Assembly (NCBI GenBank): GCA_036510575.1
Contig: DATCDR010000078.1
Location: forward strand, 1-14,197
Reading direction: 5' to 3'
Origin: DATCDR01 sp036510575
GTDB lineage: Bacteria > Actinomycetota > Acidimicrobiia > Acidimicrobiales > Bog-793
DNA: 14,197 bases
Below, one piece after another: positions 5,790-13,728 of this stretch. The position numbers and the translations under genes were made by a program. How positions within the stretch are numbered: position 1 is the stretch's first letter; the number at the start of each line of letters is the position of its first letter. Under the pieces are notes generated by a model, which worked only from the letters and a program-made list of their open reading frames with translations, was not told the DNA's origin and searched no databases.

Positions 5790-8663
5790 TTACGACTTCT
5801 TCGAGCTCGTAGACGAACTCGAGCCTGTCAGCAGCTTCTGCGCGGCCTCGAGATCCCGGCCCGCCTGGTTGACGTCGGACTGGTACGTGCCAAGGTTGCC
5901 CGAACTGAGCGCCGTTTGCGCGGCGTTGTACTCGGCGTTGGCCTGCGCGACGTCGCTTCGCACCTGCGTCGAGATCGAGCCGGTAGTCACCGGACCGGTC
6001 GGCGTCGAGGTTGAGCTCGGGGGTGTACCGCCGAAGAGGCCGTCGAGCGCTCCGGTGAGCGTCGGCTCGATCTCGACCTCCTTGCCGTAGAGCACGAGCA
6101 CGTCTTGTAGGAGCGGGTAGTTGGTCTGCGAGGACGAGACGTAGAGCGGCCGGACATAGAGCAGCGAATCCGCGACCGGAAGGATCTGAACCGTGCCGAG
6201 CGTGACCGTCGACCCTCCCTGGTCGAGCAGGCTCAGCTGTTTCGAGACCACCTGATTGGCATTGATCGTGGCATTCACCAGTCCGGGGCTGAGCACCGTC
6301 GCAGTCTGGGGCGTGTCGTAAGCGGCGAGGTCGCCATACGTCGAGAACGACGAGTCCGCTACGACGATCGAGGTCATCGGCTGAATGGTGCCTTGTGACT
6401 TTCGGACGAGCGGCTCGACGCTTCGAAACACCGGCTGGCTGTCGCCGGCGAGCTGCATCATCTCGTAGATCGGCATGTAGCGCTGCGCCTGGCCGTTCGC
6501 GCCCTCGGGCAGTGACGCGGACGACGAGCCGTTCGCACCCGTCGAGATCGGCGAGAGGTTCCAGGCGTTCTGGTTCGCGTAGAACGTGGCGGCCGACGTC
6601 ACGTGGTACGTGCCGTACATCTGCGCTTGCATCGCGAACAGGTCCTGTGGGTAGCGAAGATGCGCCTGCAGTGTCTTGTCCATCTTCGAGATGGGCTGTA
6701 CGACGCCAGGGAAGACCTTCTCCCAGGCGGAAAGTATCGGGTCACCATTGGTGATCGCGTAGACGGACATCTTGCCGGTGTAGGCGTTGACGACGATCTT
6801 GACCGCGTCGCGGATGTAGTTGAACGAGTTCTGGTTGAGCGAACTCGACCCAGGAAGGGCGCTCGTGTTAGCTGTCTGGCTGTACGGGTAGGAGTCCGTC
6901 TCGGTGTACCCGTCGAACATCCAGACGATCTGCCCGTGGTCCATGACTGGATACGGGTTGGAGTCGATGGTGAGGAACGGGAATGCGGTCTGCACCTCGG
7001 TGCGGACATTCGGGATCAGGATCAACCGGGATTTCGTCGTGATCAGGTTCGAGATCAACAAGTTGAAGTCGTGCAGGTGCACCGCGAGAGCGAGACGAGT
7101 CGCGATGTTGCTGAGCTGGATGCCCCCGCTCCCCAAGTAATGCGTGGTCACCGTTCCGAGCGAGCCCTGGTACTCGACCTCGTTCTGCTTGGTGTGGACA
7201 ATCACGTACTGCGAAGTGCCCGGCGCGAAGTAGACGTCGGGCTGGGTGATATTGAGCGAGGGCACCGTCGAGGTGAGCGGCACATCCTCGACGAGGAAGG
7301 GCGGTTCACCGCCCACCGCGATGCTGCCGCTGCCGTTCGACTGCGCGACGACCGCCCCGTAGCCGTGCGTGAACTCGAGGTGCGTGTTGACCCACGACGG
7401 CGAGGAGACCCCACTCGTGGACAGCTGCCGGATTCCGATTACGACGGGTTGTAGATGGCCGCCGATCTCGTAACGATCGACTGCGAGGTTGGAGATTGAG
7501 TAGTAGCTGTACTCGTATTGCAGCTGCTGGAATGTGGCATACGAGAACGTCGGATCCCACAGCTGCACGTCGTCTAAGAGCTGGGAGTACTGCGAGAGTA
7601 CCGATGCCGTCAGATCCTGATTAGCGGGAAAGCTCCGCACCGCAATGTCAGCTATGCCGAGCGCGGACCTCGTTGCCGCGATGTTCCGGCTGATGTAGGT
7701 GGCCTCGGCCGAGCTCTGCGTGGGGGTGACCTTTAGTGCCTGGAACAGCGCAGGGAAGATGAGTCCGATCACGATCGCCAACAGTGCCCAGAGCCCAACG
7801 GCGATCGCCGGCAGCGTCCAGGTCCGGCGGTAGATGTTAAAGGCGAGCGCGATGAACGCCGCAAGCGAGACGACAGCCAAGAGCTCCAAGGCGGGCAGTC
7901 GCACGTGCACGTCGGTGTAGCCAGCGCCTCGGACGACGCCGTTCGAGGAGAGCTCGAGGTCGAAACGGTCGACGAAGTAGTAGGCCCACGCACGCTCGAG
8001 CGCCATCAGGCTGAGCAGTAACGACAGGTGCGCGATTGCACGCGGCTCGATGCTGAAGGAGTCCTGCGTCCGGATCCCACCACTCAAGAAGTAAGCGATC
8101 GTCGTGATCACAAAGGCCACGATCAGCGCGCCGAGCATCCAATCCACGAGAAACGAGAGGAACGGCAGCTGGAAGACGAAAAACGAGATGTCGCGGTGGA
8201 AGATCGGGTCGACCTTTCCGTACGAAACCGAGTGGGTGAGCAGCAGCCAGTGCTGCCACTGCGAGGACGTTCCTGCGCCGAGCGCCAGTCCGGCGAGGAT
8301 CGAGACGAAGAGCTTCACAGCCAGCGAATGTGTTGCGGTGATCGAGCGGTAGCGCCGAACGAGCTCGGTGTCTGGCGCGAGCGAGAAGGTGCGCTCGGTC
8401 ACTTTCTCCACGATCTCCAAGCAGAGAAAGACCAACACTGCGGCGATCGCGATGAAAACGAGCGACAAGAGCACCTTCGTCACGGTCGTCGTCGACCAAA
8501 TATCGCCAACGCCGCTCGAGTGGAACCACAAGAAGTTGGAGTAAAAGCCCGCCGCCGCCTGCCCGACGATCAACAAGACGATGAGCGCGATCGCAATCGC
8601 CGCAAGGACGATCGTGCGACGCCTCGGATGGAACTGGATGACCGGCTGCGGCGGAACTCTCAA
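5790..8663 (-). CDS. UPF0182 family integral membrane protein
   Basis: This is 957 aa, typical for the family (PF03699), with seven transmembrane segments at about residues 17-40, 62-84, 114-132, 170-195, 208-230, 259-278 and 283-309, then a large domain of about 580 residues predicted outside the membrane. Family landmarks are DPIFHRDISFFVFQLPF (152-168), YTDVHVRLPALE (249-260), YISRNIAATRSALG after the last membrane segment, and WMFDGYTETDSYPY in the outer domain. The C-terminus adds a Ser/Thr/Pro linker and a helical tail (STQVRSDVAQANAEYNAAQ). The biochemical role of the family is not established. The start is TTG at 8663 with AGGA upstream. Only 7 nt separate it from the DivIVA-domain gene stop, so the two are surely co-transcribed. 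Confidence 0.93.
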   Translation of the reverse strand: MRVPPQPVIQFHPRRRTIVLAAIAIALIVLLIVGQAAAGFYSNFLWFHSSGVGDIWSTTTVTKVLLSLVFIAIAAVLVFLCLEIVEKVTERTFSLAPDTELVRRYRSITATHSLAVKLFVSILAGLALGAGTSSQWQHWLLLTHSVSYGKVDPIFHRDISFFVFQLPFLSFLVDWMLGALIVAFVITTIAYFLSGGIRTQDSFSIEPRAIAHLSLLLSLMALERAWAYYFVDRFDLELSSNGVVRGAGYTDVHVRLPALELLAVVSLAAFIALAFNIYRRTWTLPAIAVGLWALLAIVIGLIFPALFQALKVTPTQSSAEATYISRNIAATRSALGIADIAVRSFPANQDLTASVLSQYSQLLDDVQLWDPTFSYATFQQLQYEYSYYSISNLAVDRYEIGGHLQPVVIGIRQLSTSGVSSPSWVNTHLEFTHGYGAVVAQSNGSGSIAVGGEPPFLVEDVPLTSTVPSLNITQPDVYFAPGTSQYVIVHTKQNEVEYQGSLGTVTTHYLGSGGIQLSNIATRLALAVHLHDFNLLISNLITTKSRLILIPNVRTEVQTAFPFLTIDSNPYPVMDHGQIVWMFDGYTETDSYPYSQTANTSALPGSSSLNQNSFNYIRDAVKIVVNAYTGKMSVYAITNGDPILSAWEKVFPGVVQPISKMDKTLQAHLRYPQDLFAMQAQMYGTYHVTSAATFYANQNAWNLSPISTGANGSSSASLPEGANGQAQRYMPIYEMMQLAGDSQPVFRSVEPLVRKSQGTIQPMTSIVVADSSFSTYGDLAAYDTPQTATVLSPGLVNATINANQVVSKQLSLLDQGGSTVTLGTVQILPVADSLLYVRPLYVSSSQTNYPLLQDVLVLYGKEVEIEPTLTGALDGLFGGTPPSSTSTPTGPVTTGSISTQVRSDVAQANAEYNAAQTALSSGNLGTYQSDVNQAGRDLEAAQKLLTGSSSSTSSKKS

Positions 8664-8670
8664 GAGATTC

Positions 8671-10572
8671 CTATCGACTGATCGGAACGAGAATGCAGCG
8701 GCAACCCGGGTGCACCGGCGGGTGCGAGTGGCCAGTCGGGAAGAGGGAGCCCGCTATGGCAGGACCCGCGAGGGCGTTGTCGTCGCAGTCCGGGCACTCG
8801 AGATCACCGTCGTCGACGAGCCATCGCACCTTTGAGTTCCGCGCACGACTCGAATGAACGATCGCACGAGCGAAGACGCGATGCGTGTAGTCCCCCGCTA
8901 CTTCGTCGACCCTGCTTGCTCGCCAGTCGCGAAACGCCGAGCCGATCGCCTCGTTGACGGCGAGGTCGTCACTTCCCGAATGCTCCAGACCTGCTTCCAT
9001 GCGACGACGGATCGGTTCGACAATCTCCTCGGCGAGCGCGCGCCCGATGTCGGCCACCTCGCTGTTTCGCTGGAGGACGCCAGCTGTCTGTCCTGCCTGA
9101 GAGGGACCGACCACCCCGTCGACGAAAAGTTCGCCGGCGCGCCAAGCGGCGTCGAGGCTCGAACCAACCGAAGCCGCGACGCGCTCGGTCATCTGCTCGC
9201 CAGGCAGCAAGGTAATTGCGTCGCTTGAGCGCTTGAGATGGCGACCCGCATCAAGTAGCTCGTTTTGCTCGAGGCGAAGCGAGCGCTTGAGCGCTCGGCT
9301 GAGCTCACCCGCGGCGGGGCTAAGCAGATCGTCGCGCTGATCAAAGAGCGTCGGCTCGCTCTCTTCGTTCTCGTCGGGATTGTCCTCGCTCGATACCGAG
9401 TCCGGCTCGCGCTCCTCCACCACGGCACGGGCGGGCGGAGCGGCTATGGACACCGTCGGGGGAGGCGGCTGCGGTTCGGGCGACGCGTCGACGACTGGAA
9501 TCTGCCTCGTCGGCTCGTCGAGCGAAATTCGAGCAGGGGGCAGATCGGATTCGTGGCGCGTCGGCGACCCGAGCGACCCGGTGCCGGACAACCCGGAGAT
9601 CTCGGGCGGCAACGCGGCGTAGATCTCCCGCTCAACTGCCTCCATCTGGGCTCGAGTCTCGGCGACCTCAAGTTGCCTGCTCTCTCGGATCCGAGCAAAT
9701 AGCTCGTCGATTCCCTGGGTCTTCGCGTGCGCGGGGGACGCCTCGGACCTTCGATCTTCGCTCGCAAAACGCGATGGCTCGCCCGCGAGTGACGCCCGGA
9801 GCTCTGGGCTAATCGGCGGCTCGTCAAGAAGCGGAGCCTCGTCGATGCGTAGGTCGCGATCGTCTGAGACCTCTGACGTCGCGCTACCAGCGGAGACGCG
9901 TGCTTCAGTCTCAGCTCCCTCGAGGCGAGCTCGCACGGTCTCCATCGTCGAGAAGATCGAACCGGACACCCCATCCAGGATCTCCGAGAGGGTCTCCTTC
10001 CCTGCTCGGAGCTGTTCGAGCTGGAGCTGCATGGTGCGTCGCCGCTCGGCGAGGTCGGTCAGGATTCTCTTGCGTGCGTCGCGGGCCTCCTGGACCATCG
10101 CACGGGCCTGCTCCTTCGTCGACTCGAGGTAGGCCGACGCCTCGGCGCGGGCCCGAGCAAGGAGCGCTTCTGCTTCTGCTTCTGCGAAACGCGAGCGCTC
10201 CGCGAGGGCCGACTCCGCATCCGCGATCAGGGCGTTCGCGCGCTGCTCCGCCTTTGCTGCGATCTCGCGCGACGCCTCCCGAGCACTTTGCAACACACGG
10301 ACCGTCTCGGCGCCGAGCGCGGCGGTCAAACTCTCCTCGTCGAGTGGCGCGACCGGCTGTCGTCGATCAGTTCGCTCGAGATCCTCGAGACGCGCCCGCA
10401 AGACGTCCTCTCTGCGACGCGCGTCGCGAAGCGTGGCCGCGACCTCCATCAGGTATCGATGAACCGACGCGGCATCAAGACCGCGACGAGCCGTCGGAAA
10501 CGACTTCGCCGCGATGTCCTCGGCAGACGTTCCCGTCGCTGGTGGTCGAGGGCTCTCTGACTCGATTGGCAC
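8671..10572 (-). CDS. DivIVA-domain protein with MuF/SPP1-gp7-like cysteine C-terminus
   Basis: This is a 633-aa protein in four parts. Residues about 20-65 form a DivIVA-type N-terminal domain (AAKSFPTARRGLDAASVHRY). A long Ala/Arg/Glu-rich coiled coil follows to about 225. Residues about 226-430 are acidic, Pro-rich and probably disordered. A helical domain (about 430-590) leads into a C-terminal cysteine motif: C593, C596, H615, H617, H621, C624 and C626 in CPDC...PTGHSHPPVHPGCRC. That last motif matches the end of phage Mu gpF / SPP1 gp7-like domains (C..C ... PP.HP.CRC), which is unexpected on a chromosomal DivIVA protein. DivIVA proteins mark curved membrane or poles. The start is the GTG at 10572, the only start codon before an upstream stop, 8 nt after TAGGCT. 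The gene is 7 nt upstream of the UPF0182 gene. The domain calls are by eye; the function is unknown. Confidence 0.8.
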   Translation of the reverse strand: MPIESESPRPPATGTSAEDIAAKSFPTARRGLDAASVHRYLMEVAATLRDARRREDVLRARLEDLERTDRRQPVAPLDEESLTAALGAETVRVLQSAREASREIAAKAEQRANALIADAESALAERSRFAEAEAEALLARARAEASAYLESTKEQARAMVQEARDARKRILTDLAERRRTMQLQLEQLRAGKETLSEILDGVSGSIFSTMETVRARLEGAETEARVSAGSATSEVSDDRDLRIDEAPLLDEPPISPELRASLAGEPSRFASEDRRSEASPAHAKTQGIDELFARIRESRQLEVAETRAQMEAVEREIYAALPPEISGLSGTGSLGSPTRHESDLPPARISLDEPTRQIPVVDASPEPQPPPPTVSIAAPPARAVVEEREPDSVSSEDNPDENEESEPTLFDQRDDLLSPAAGELSRALKRSLRLEQNELLDAGRHLKRSSDAITLLPGEQMTERVAASVGSSLDAAWRAGELFVDGVVGPSQAGQTAGVLQRNSEVADIGRALAEEIVEPIRRRMEAGLEHSGSDDLAVNEAIGSAFRDWRASRVDEVAGDYTHRVFARAIVHSSRARNSKVRWLVDDGDLECPDCDDNALAGPAIAGSLFPTGHSHPPVHPGCRCILVPISR

Positions 10573-10580
10573 GAGAAGAG

Positions 10581-10586
10581 AGCCTA
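10581..10586 (-). promoter_or_regulatory. -10 element of the DivIVA-domain gene
   Basis: TAGGCT on the minus strand is followed by 8 nt and GTG at 10572. The 118-nt gap to the protease gene gives room for this separate promoter. There is no Shine-Dalgarno before the GTG. Confidence 0.45.
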
Positions 10587-10690
10587 ATGGGGTTCGGCGG
10601 CGGCGCTCATTACGTACCTACAGCTGTCAAGATCGCGGCCGAGGGGTGGGAGTTCGCAAGCAGGGCTTTCGATCTCGGCGCCACCGGGCA

Positions 10691-11863
10691 TCACTTCGCA
10701 GCGCGGCTCACCAGGCGGCCACCGATGGATTCGAGGGCCGAAATTGCCTGCCCGATGGTCGAGACCGCGACCACTTTCAGATCGGGCCCCGCATACGCCC
10801 TGGCTACGGCGAGCTCCTCGGGCGGCACCAGAAAGAGCACGGCGCCAGCGTCTCGGACGGCAACGGTCTTTTGCGCCACTCCTCCGACGTCACCGACTGC
10901 GCCGTTGATCGCCATCGTGCCGGTCGCGGCGATCCGCTTCCCTCCCGTTAGGTCGGCGGGATCGAGCTTTTCGAGCAGGCCGAGGGTGAAGGCCAGGCCC
11001 GCAGACGGCCCGATTATTCCGTCGCTCGCGACCGAGGCGGCAAACGGCATGCCGGTCGTGTGATAGATCTGCTCCAGGTAGCTGCCGATGCAGCTCGCTG
11101 GCTTCCCGGCGTGGTCGATGATGACGCCAGTGTGCTTGCTTCCAGCAACGACGCACCCATGTTCTACCGCGTCAGCGCTTGCGCCGACCGCCTCGCCGAG
11201 TACGAGGGAGACCGAATGCGCGTGGCTGCTCCCGATGAAATGGACGCCGATCTCGACCTTCGTGCCGGGAGGGCGCGCGGCGACCGCGGCCGCAAGCGCT
11301 GCATACGAGAGCGTCGGGGAGCCATCGATAGAGGTGATCACGTCCCCGATGCGAAGTGACCCGCCGGCCGGCGATCCGGCAAGCGGCTGGTAGTCGACGA
11401 CGCCGCTTGGATTCGCAGCGACGTTGTAGCCAGCGGCTCGAAACGCGACGACGGTCGCTGCCTGCTGGGCGGTAGCCATGTCGATGACACCCTGCTCCTG
11501 GTATTCGGAAGTACTCGCTGGACCTGTGAGCTGAGCGGTCGGCACGACCTGGTCCTCGTGGTCGAGGATGAAGAAGGGCCACTGGATGGCCCGCATCGAA
11601 AAGACAAGCCCGACATCGGTCAAATACACGCTGCCGGCGTGTGGATGACTCTTCCCGGCGGCGACGCTGATCAGCCCACCGACGTTCTGGGCAGTCCCCG
11701 GCGTCAATGCGTCATAGGGGATCGTGACCAGCGAAGCCACTATCAACGCTGCCATGACGAGGGCGAGCAGCGCGACGAGCGCAACCTTTATGCGCCCGAA
11801 CCGCCTCGAAGGGCTCGCGTGGGACGCTGCAGGCCCGGATGGGCCAGGAACCTCAGTACTCAT
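10691..11863 (-). CDS. Membrane-anchored PDZ/Lon-type serine protease (YlbL-like)
   Basis: This is 390 aa with a single N-terminal membrane anchor (about residues 25-48), so the protease part faces outside the cytoplasm. A PDZ domain occupies about 150-225 (GGSLRIGDVITSIDGSPTLS). The Lon-like S16 domain follows, with nucleophile S287 in DGIIGPSAGLAFTLGL and general-base K332 in GVAQKTVAVRDAG, the Ser-Lys dyad of this class. Both residues are present, so it should be active. The YlbL/Rv3194c group has this architecture. The ATG at 11863 overlaps the TGA of a 28-codon mini-ORF as ATGA. It heads a leftward run with the DivIVA-domain and UPF0182 genes; in mycobacteria the Rv3194c-type and UPF0182 (Rv3193c) genes are neighbours, supporting a shared envelope role. 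Confidence 0.92.
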   Translation of the reverse strand: MSTEVPGPSGPAASHASPSRRFGRIKVALVALLALVMAALIVASLVTIPYDALTPGTAQNVGGLISVAAGKSHPHAGSVYLTDVGLVFSMRAIQWPFFILDHEDQVVPTAQLTGPASTSEYQEQGVIDMATAQQAATVVAFRAAGYNVAANPSGVVDYQPLAGSPAGGSLRIGDVITSIDGSPTLSYAALAAAVAARPPGTKVEIGVHFIGSSHAHSVSLVLGEAVGASADAVEHGCVVAGSKHTGVIIDHAGKPASCIGSYLEQIYHTTGMPFAASVASDGIIGPSAGLAFTLGLLEKLDPADLTGGKRIAATGTMAINGAVGDVGGVAQKTVAVRDAGAVLFLVPPEELAVARAYAGPDLKVVAVSTIGQAISALESIGGRLVSRAAK

Positions 11864-11946
11864 TCTGAGCTGAGCAAGATCGATGGCGCCGCGACAACAG
11901 ACAAGGTGTCGCAGTAGTCGCAGATCAACAGCGCTCGTCCCGTCAT
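11860..11946 (-). CDS. 28-aa CxxC mini-ORF coupled to the PDZ protease
   Basis: A short frame starts at the ATG at 11946 with AAGG 8 nt upstream and ends in TGA at 11860-11862, overlapping the protease ATG as ATGA. The peptide includes ALLICDYCDTLSVVAAPS, with one CxxC pair. The peptide is too short for a folded zinc ribbon by itself. The 4-nt overlap is a classic sign of translational coupling, and the protease start lacks its own Shine-Dalgarno. It may be a leader peptide controlling the protease, or a chance frame. It lies in the divergent gap to the HEAT-repeat gene. Confidence 0.4.
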   Translation of the reverse strand: MTGRALLICDYCDTLSVVAAPSILLSSE

Positions 11947-11951
11947 GGTCT

Positions 11952-11957
11952 TAGCCT
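11952..11957 (+). promoter_or_regulatory. -10 element of the HEAT-repeat gene
   Basis: TAGCCT is followed by 7 nt and GTG at 11965, with no Shine-Dalgarno between. The minus-strand Shine-Dalgarno of the CxxC mini-ORF overlaps the same bases, so the two divergent units share a very compact control region. Confidence 0.45.
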
Positions 11958-11964
11958 TGCACGG

Positions 11965-12585
11965 GTGAGTGAGATCTCGTCTGGCGGCCAGGCAAATGAA
12001 CGCCGCGTGGCGGTCTCGCTCGCGGGTGTGCACGGCGACGTCGAGCAAGCTCGTTTGGGTCTTAGCGACGAAGCGGCCTCGGTCCGCGCCGCGGCGCTCA
12101 GCGCGCTCCTTCGCTGCGACGCACTTACGAGCGACGATGTCGACGCAGCCATCGCCGATCCGAGCCCACTCGTTCGCCGCCGCATCTCTGAGCTCGCCAC
12201 CTCGTCGCCGCCTGGGCACTTCGAGCGCCTGCTAGACGACGATGTCCCAGAAGTGGTCGAGGCCGCGGCATTCGCGTGCGGCGAACAAGAGATCGCCTCG
12301 GCGGTTAGAGCGCTCGCGACCATCGCGACGACGCACTCCGACGCGCTCTGTCGGGAGTCGGCGGTCGCTGCCCTCGGCGTCCTCGGACTGAGCGACGGCC
12401 TCGCCGCGGTCCTGCACGCCACCACCGACGTCGCCGCTGTACGCCGGCGCGCGGTGATCGCCCTCTCGAACTACGAAGGCACTGACGTAGACGACGCCCT
12501 TCAGGTCGCGCTGAGCGATCGTGACTGGCAGGTCCGTCAGGCTGCGGAGGACGTGATCGGGATCAACCGAACTTCAACTCAGTGA
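11965..12585 (+). CDS. HEAT-repeat protein
   Basis: This is a 206-aa, almost entirely helical protein. It contains five or six repeats of about 30 residues with the HEAT/PBS-lyase-repeat pattern: a 'D....VR..A..AL' helix pair seen as LSDEAASVRAAALSALLRC, IADPSPLVRRRISELA, LDDDVPEVVEAAAFACGE, SDALCRESAVAALGVLG, TDVAAVRRRAVIALSNY and LSDRDWQVRQAAEDVIG. Such repeats form a solenoid that binds other proteins; no catalytic motif is seen. The start is the GTG at 11965, 7 nt after a TAGCCT box and without Shine-Dalgarno. It is divergent from the protease unit and its last 23 nt overlap the 3' end of the MreB-like gene on the other strand. Specific partners are unknown. Confidence 0.85.
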   Translation: MSEISSGGQANERRVAVSLAGVHGDVEQARLGLSDEAASVRAAALSALLRCDALTSDDVDAAIADPSPLVRRRISELATSSPPGHFERLLDDDVPEVVEAAAFACGEQEIASAVRALATIATTHSDALCRESAVAALGVLGLSDGLAAVLHATTDVAAVRRRAVIALSNYEGTDVDDALQVALSDRDWQVRQAAEDVIGINRTSTQ

Positions 12586-13570
12586 CGCTCTTCACCGAGA
12601 TGTAGTCCTCCGCCAGACATCGCGCCGCGCCCCGCACGCTCAGCCGTTCCGGCTCGGCTGGAACGTGGACGGGGACGCCAGTTGCATAGGCCAAGCGCTC
12701 GTCGAGCCCACGAAGGCGCGATCCACCGCCGACGAGCGTCAGACCTACTCCGACCAGGTCGTTCGCGACATCAGGTGGTGCCTCGGTGATGCAGCGCACC
12801 GCGAGTGCCATCAACGGCTCGACGATCCGGTCCAGCACGGCGGCAAGCTCACCCTCGGTCACCTCGGCGCTTCGAGGGCGGCCGCTCTTCGCGTCACGGC
12901 CCTCCACCTCGACCAGCGACCTGGGCTCGACTGGCGAGAGCGACCCGTGCTGACGCCGCAGCGACTCGACGCGGCGTTGCGAGAGGGCGAGACCGTGTTC
13001 TTTTGCGAGATACGTCCGAATTGACTGATCGAAGTCAAGACCACCGATGTCCGCCGCAGCGGTCGCGACGAGTCCGCCGAGCGCCATCACACCAACATTC
13101 GATGTCCCGCCACCGACGTCGACCACCATCGATCCGACTGCCTCACTTATTGGCAGCCCTGCCCCGATCGCCGCCGCGATCGGCTGCTCGACACTTTGGA
13201 TGCGTCGCGAGCCTGCCTGACGAATTGCCCGTTCGAGGGCACGGCGCTGTACCGCGCTCGCGTCAACGTGGATGCAGAGCGCTACCTCGCGGTGCTCGAG
13301 CCTACCGACCCCGATCCGATGGAAGACCTCGGCGATCACTGCCGTCGCGACGTCGACGTCGACAAGCTTTCCCGCCCGAACCGGGCGGATCATTGCGACC
13401 TGCCCTGCCGAGTGCGCACCAAAGCTCACCGCTTCGGTCCCGAAGGCGAGGAGGCGGTCGCTCGAGAGCTCGAGCGCGGCAAGGGTCGGCTCCTCGAAGA
13501 GGATTTCCCCGGAAGTTGACGCAACGCGCGTCACCGATGATCCGAGGTCGAGGGCGAAGGCGCCGCTCAT
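12563..13570 (-). CDS. mreB: MreB-like bacterial actin
   Basis: This is 335 aa from the ATG at 13570, the usual MreB length, with GAGG 8 nt upstream. The frame stays open for 55 more codons, but that extension is not MreB-like. Actin-fold motifs are present: phosphate-1 LDLGSS (7-12), phosphate-2 VVDVGGGTSNVGV (149-161), EQPIAAAIGAGLP (128-140) and the adenosine motif VGGGSRLRGL (280-289). MreB polymerises under the membrane and guides cell-wall growth. It is divergent: phosphate-1 is LGSSVTRV where MreB normally has LGTANTLV, GGLDFD replaces GGDxFD, and position 129 is Gln where MreB usually has the catalytic Glu of EEP. mreC and mreD are not in the window. The family is clear but the role in cell shape is inferred. 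Confidence 0.87.
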   Translation of the reverse strand: MSGAFALDLGSSVTRVASTSGEILFEEPTLAALELSSDRLLAFGTEAVSFGAHSAGQVAMIRPVRAGKLVDVDVATAVIAEVFHRIGVGRLEHREVALCIHVDASAVQRRALERAIRQAGSRRIQSVEQPIAAAIGAGLPISEAVGSMVVDVGGGTSNVGVMALGGLVATAAADIGGLDFDQSIRTYLAKEHGLALSQRRVESLRRQHGSLSPVEPRSLVEVEGRDAKSGRPRSAEVTEGELAAVLDRIVEPLMALAVRCITEAPPDVANDLVGVGLTLVGGGSRLRGLDERLAYATGVPVHVPAEPERLSVRGAARCLAEDYISVKSVTELKFG

Positions 13571-13596
13571 GTTCAGACCTCGGCTCGCATAGCGCC

Positions 13597-13602
13597 ATCG
13601 TA
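13597..13602 (-). promoter_or_regulatory. -10 element of the mreB-like gene
   Basis: TACGAT on the minus strand lies 26 nt upstream of the ATG at 13570. That leaves a leader of about 20 nt carrying GAGG, so this is the leadered counterpart to the leaderless genes nearby. No good -35 was found. Confidence 0.4.
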
Positions 13603-13714
13603 GAGACATCGAAGGCCGCGACGTGATCGGGTGCAAAGGACATGAAGCGGGACCAGAAGGTGAACGCCGACGCCCGATCACCCGAGCCGACATCCGAAAG
13701 GGCAGTGTGCTGAG

Positions 13715-13720
13715 TAACCT
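13715..13720 (+). promoter_or_regulatory. -10 element of the HtrA-like gene
   Basis: TAACCT is followed by 8 nt and the GTG at 13729. An ATG at 13721 is in another frame and hits a stop after three codons. Confidence 0.45.
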
Positions 13721-13728
13721 ATGACGCT

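Noticed and set aside
10625..10630. Perfect -35 hexamer TTGACA on the minus strand
   Set aside because: No -10 element lies at a 16-18 nt distance; the TAGGCT box is 38 nt away, so it is probably chance.
9900..11063. Long plus-strand open frame (387 codons)
   Set aside because: It is antisense to the DivIVA-domain and protease genes, spans their gap, is Arg/Pro/Ser-rich and shows no domain. Such frames are usual in high-GC DNA.
11947..12219. Upstream extension of the CxxC mini-ORF to 119 codons
   Set aside because: The extension is antisense to the HEAT-repeat gene and has no ribosome binding site; only the 28-codon part in the gap is plausible.
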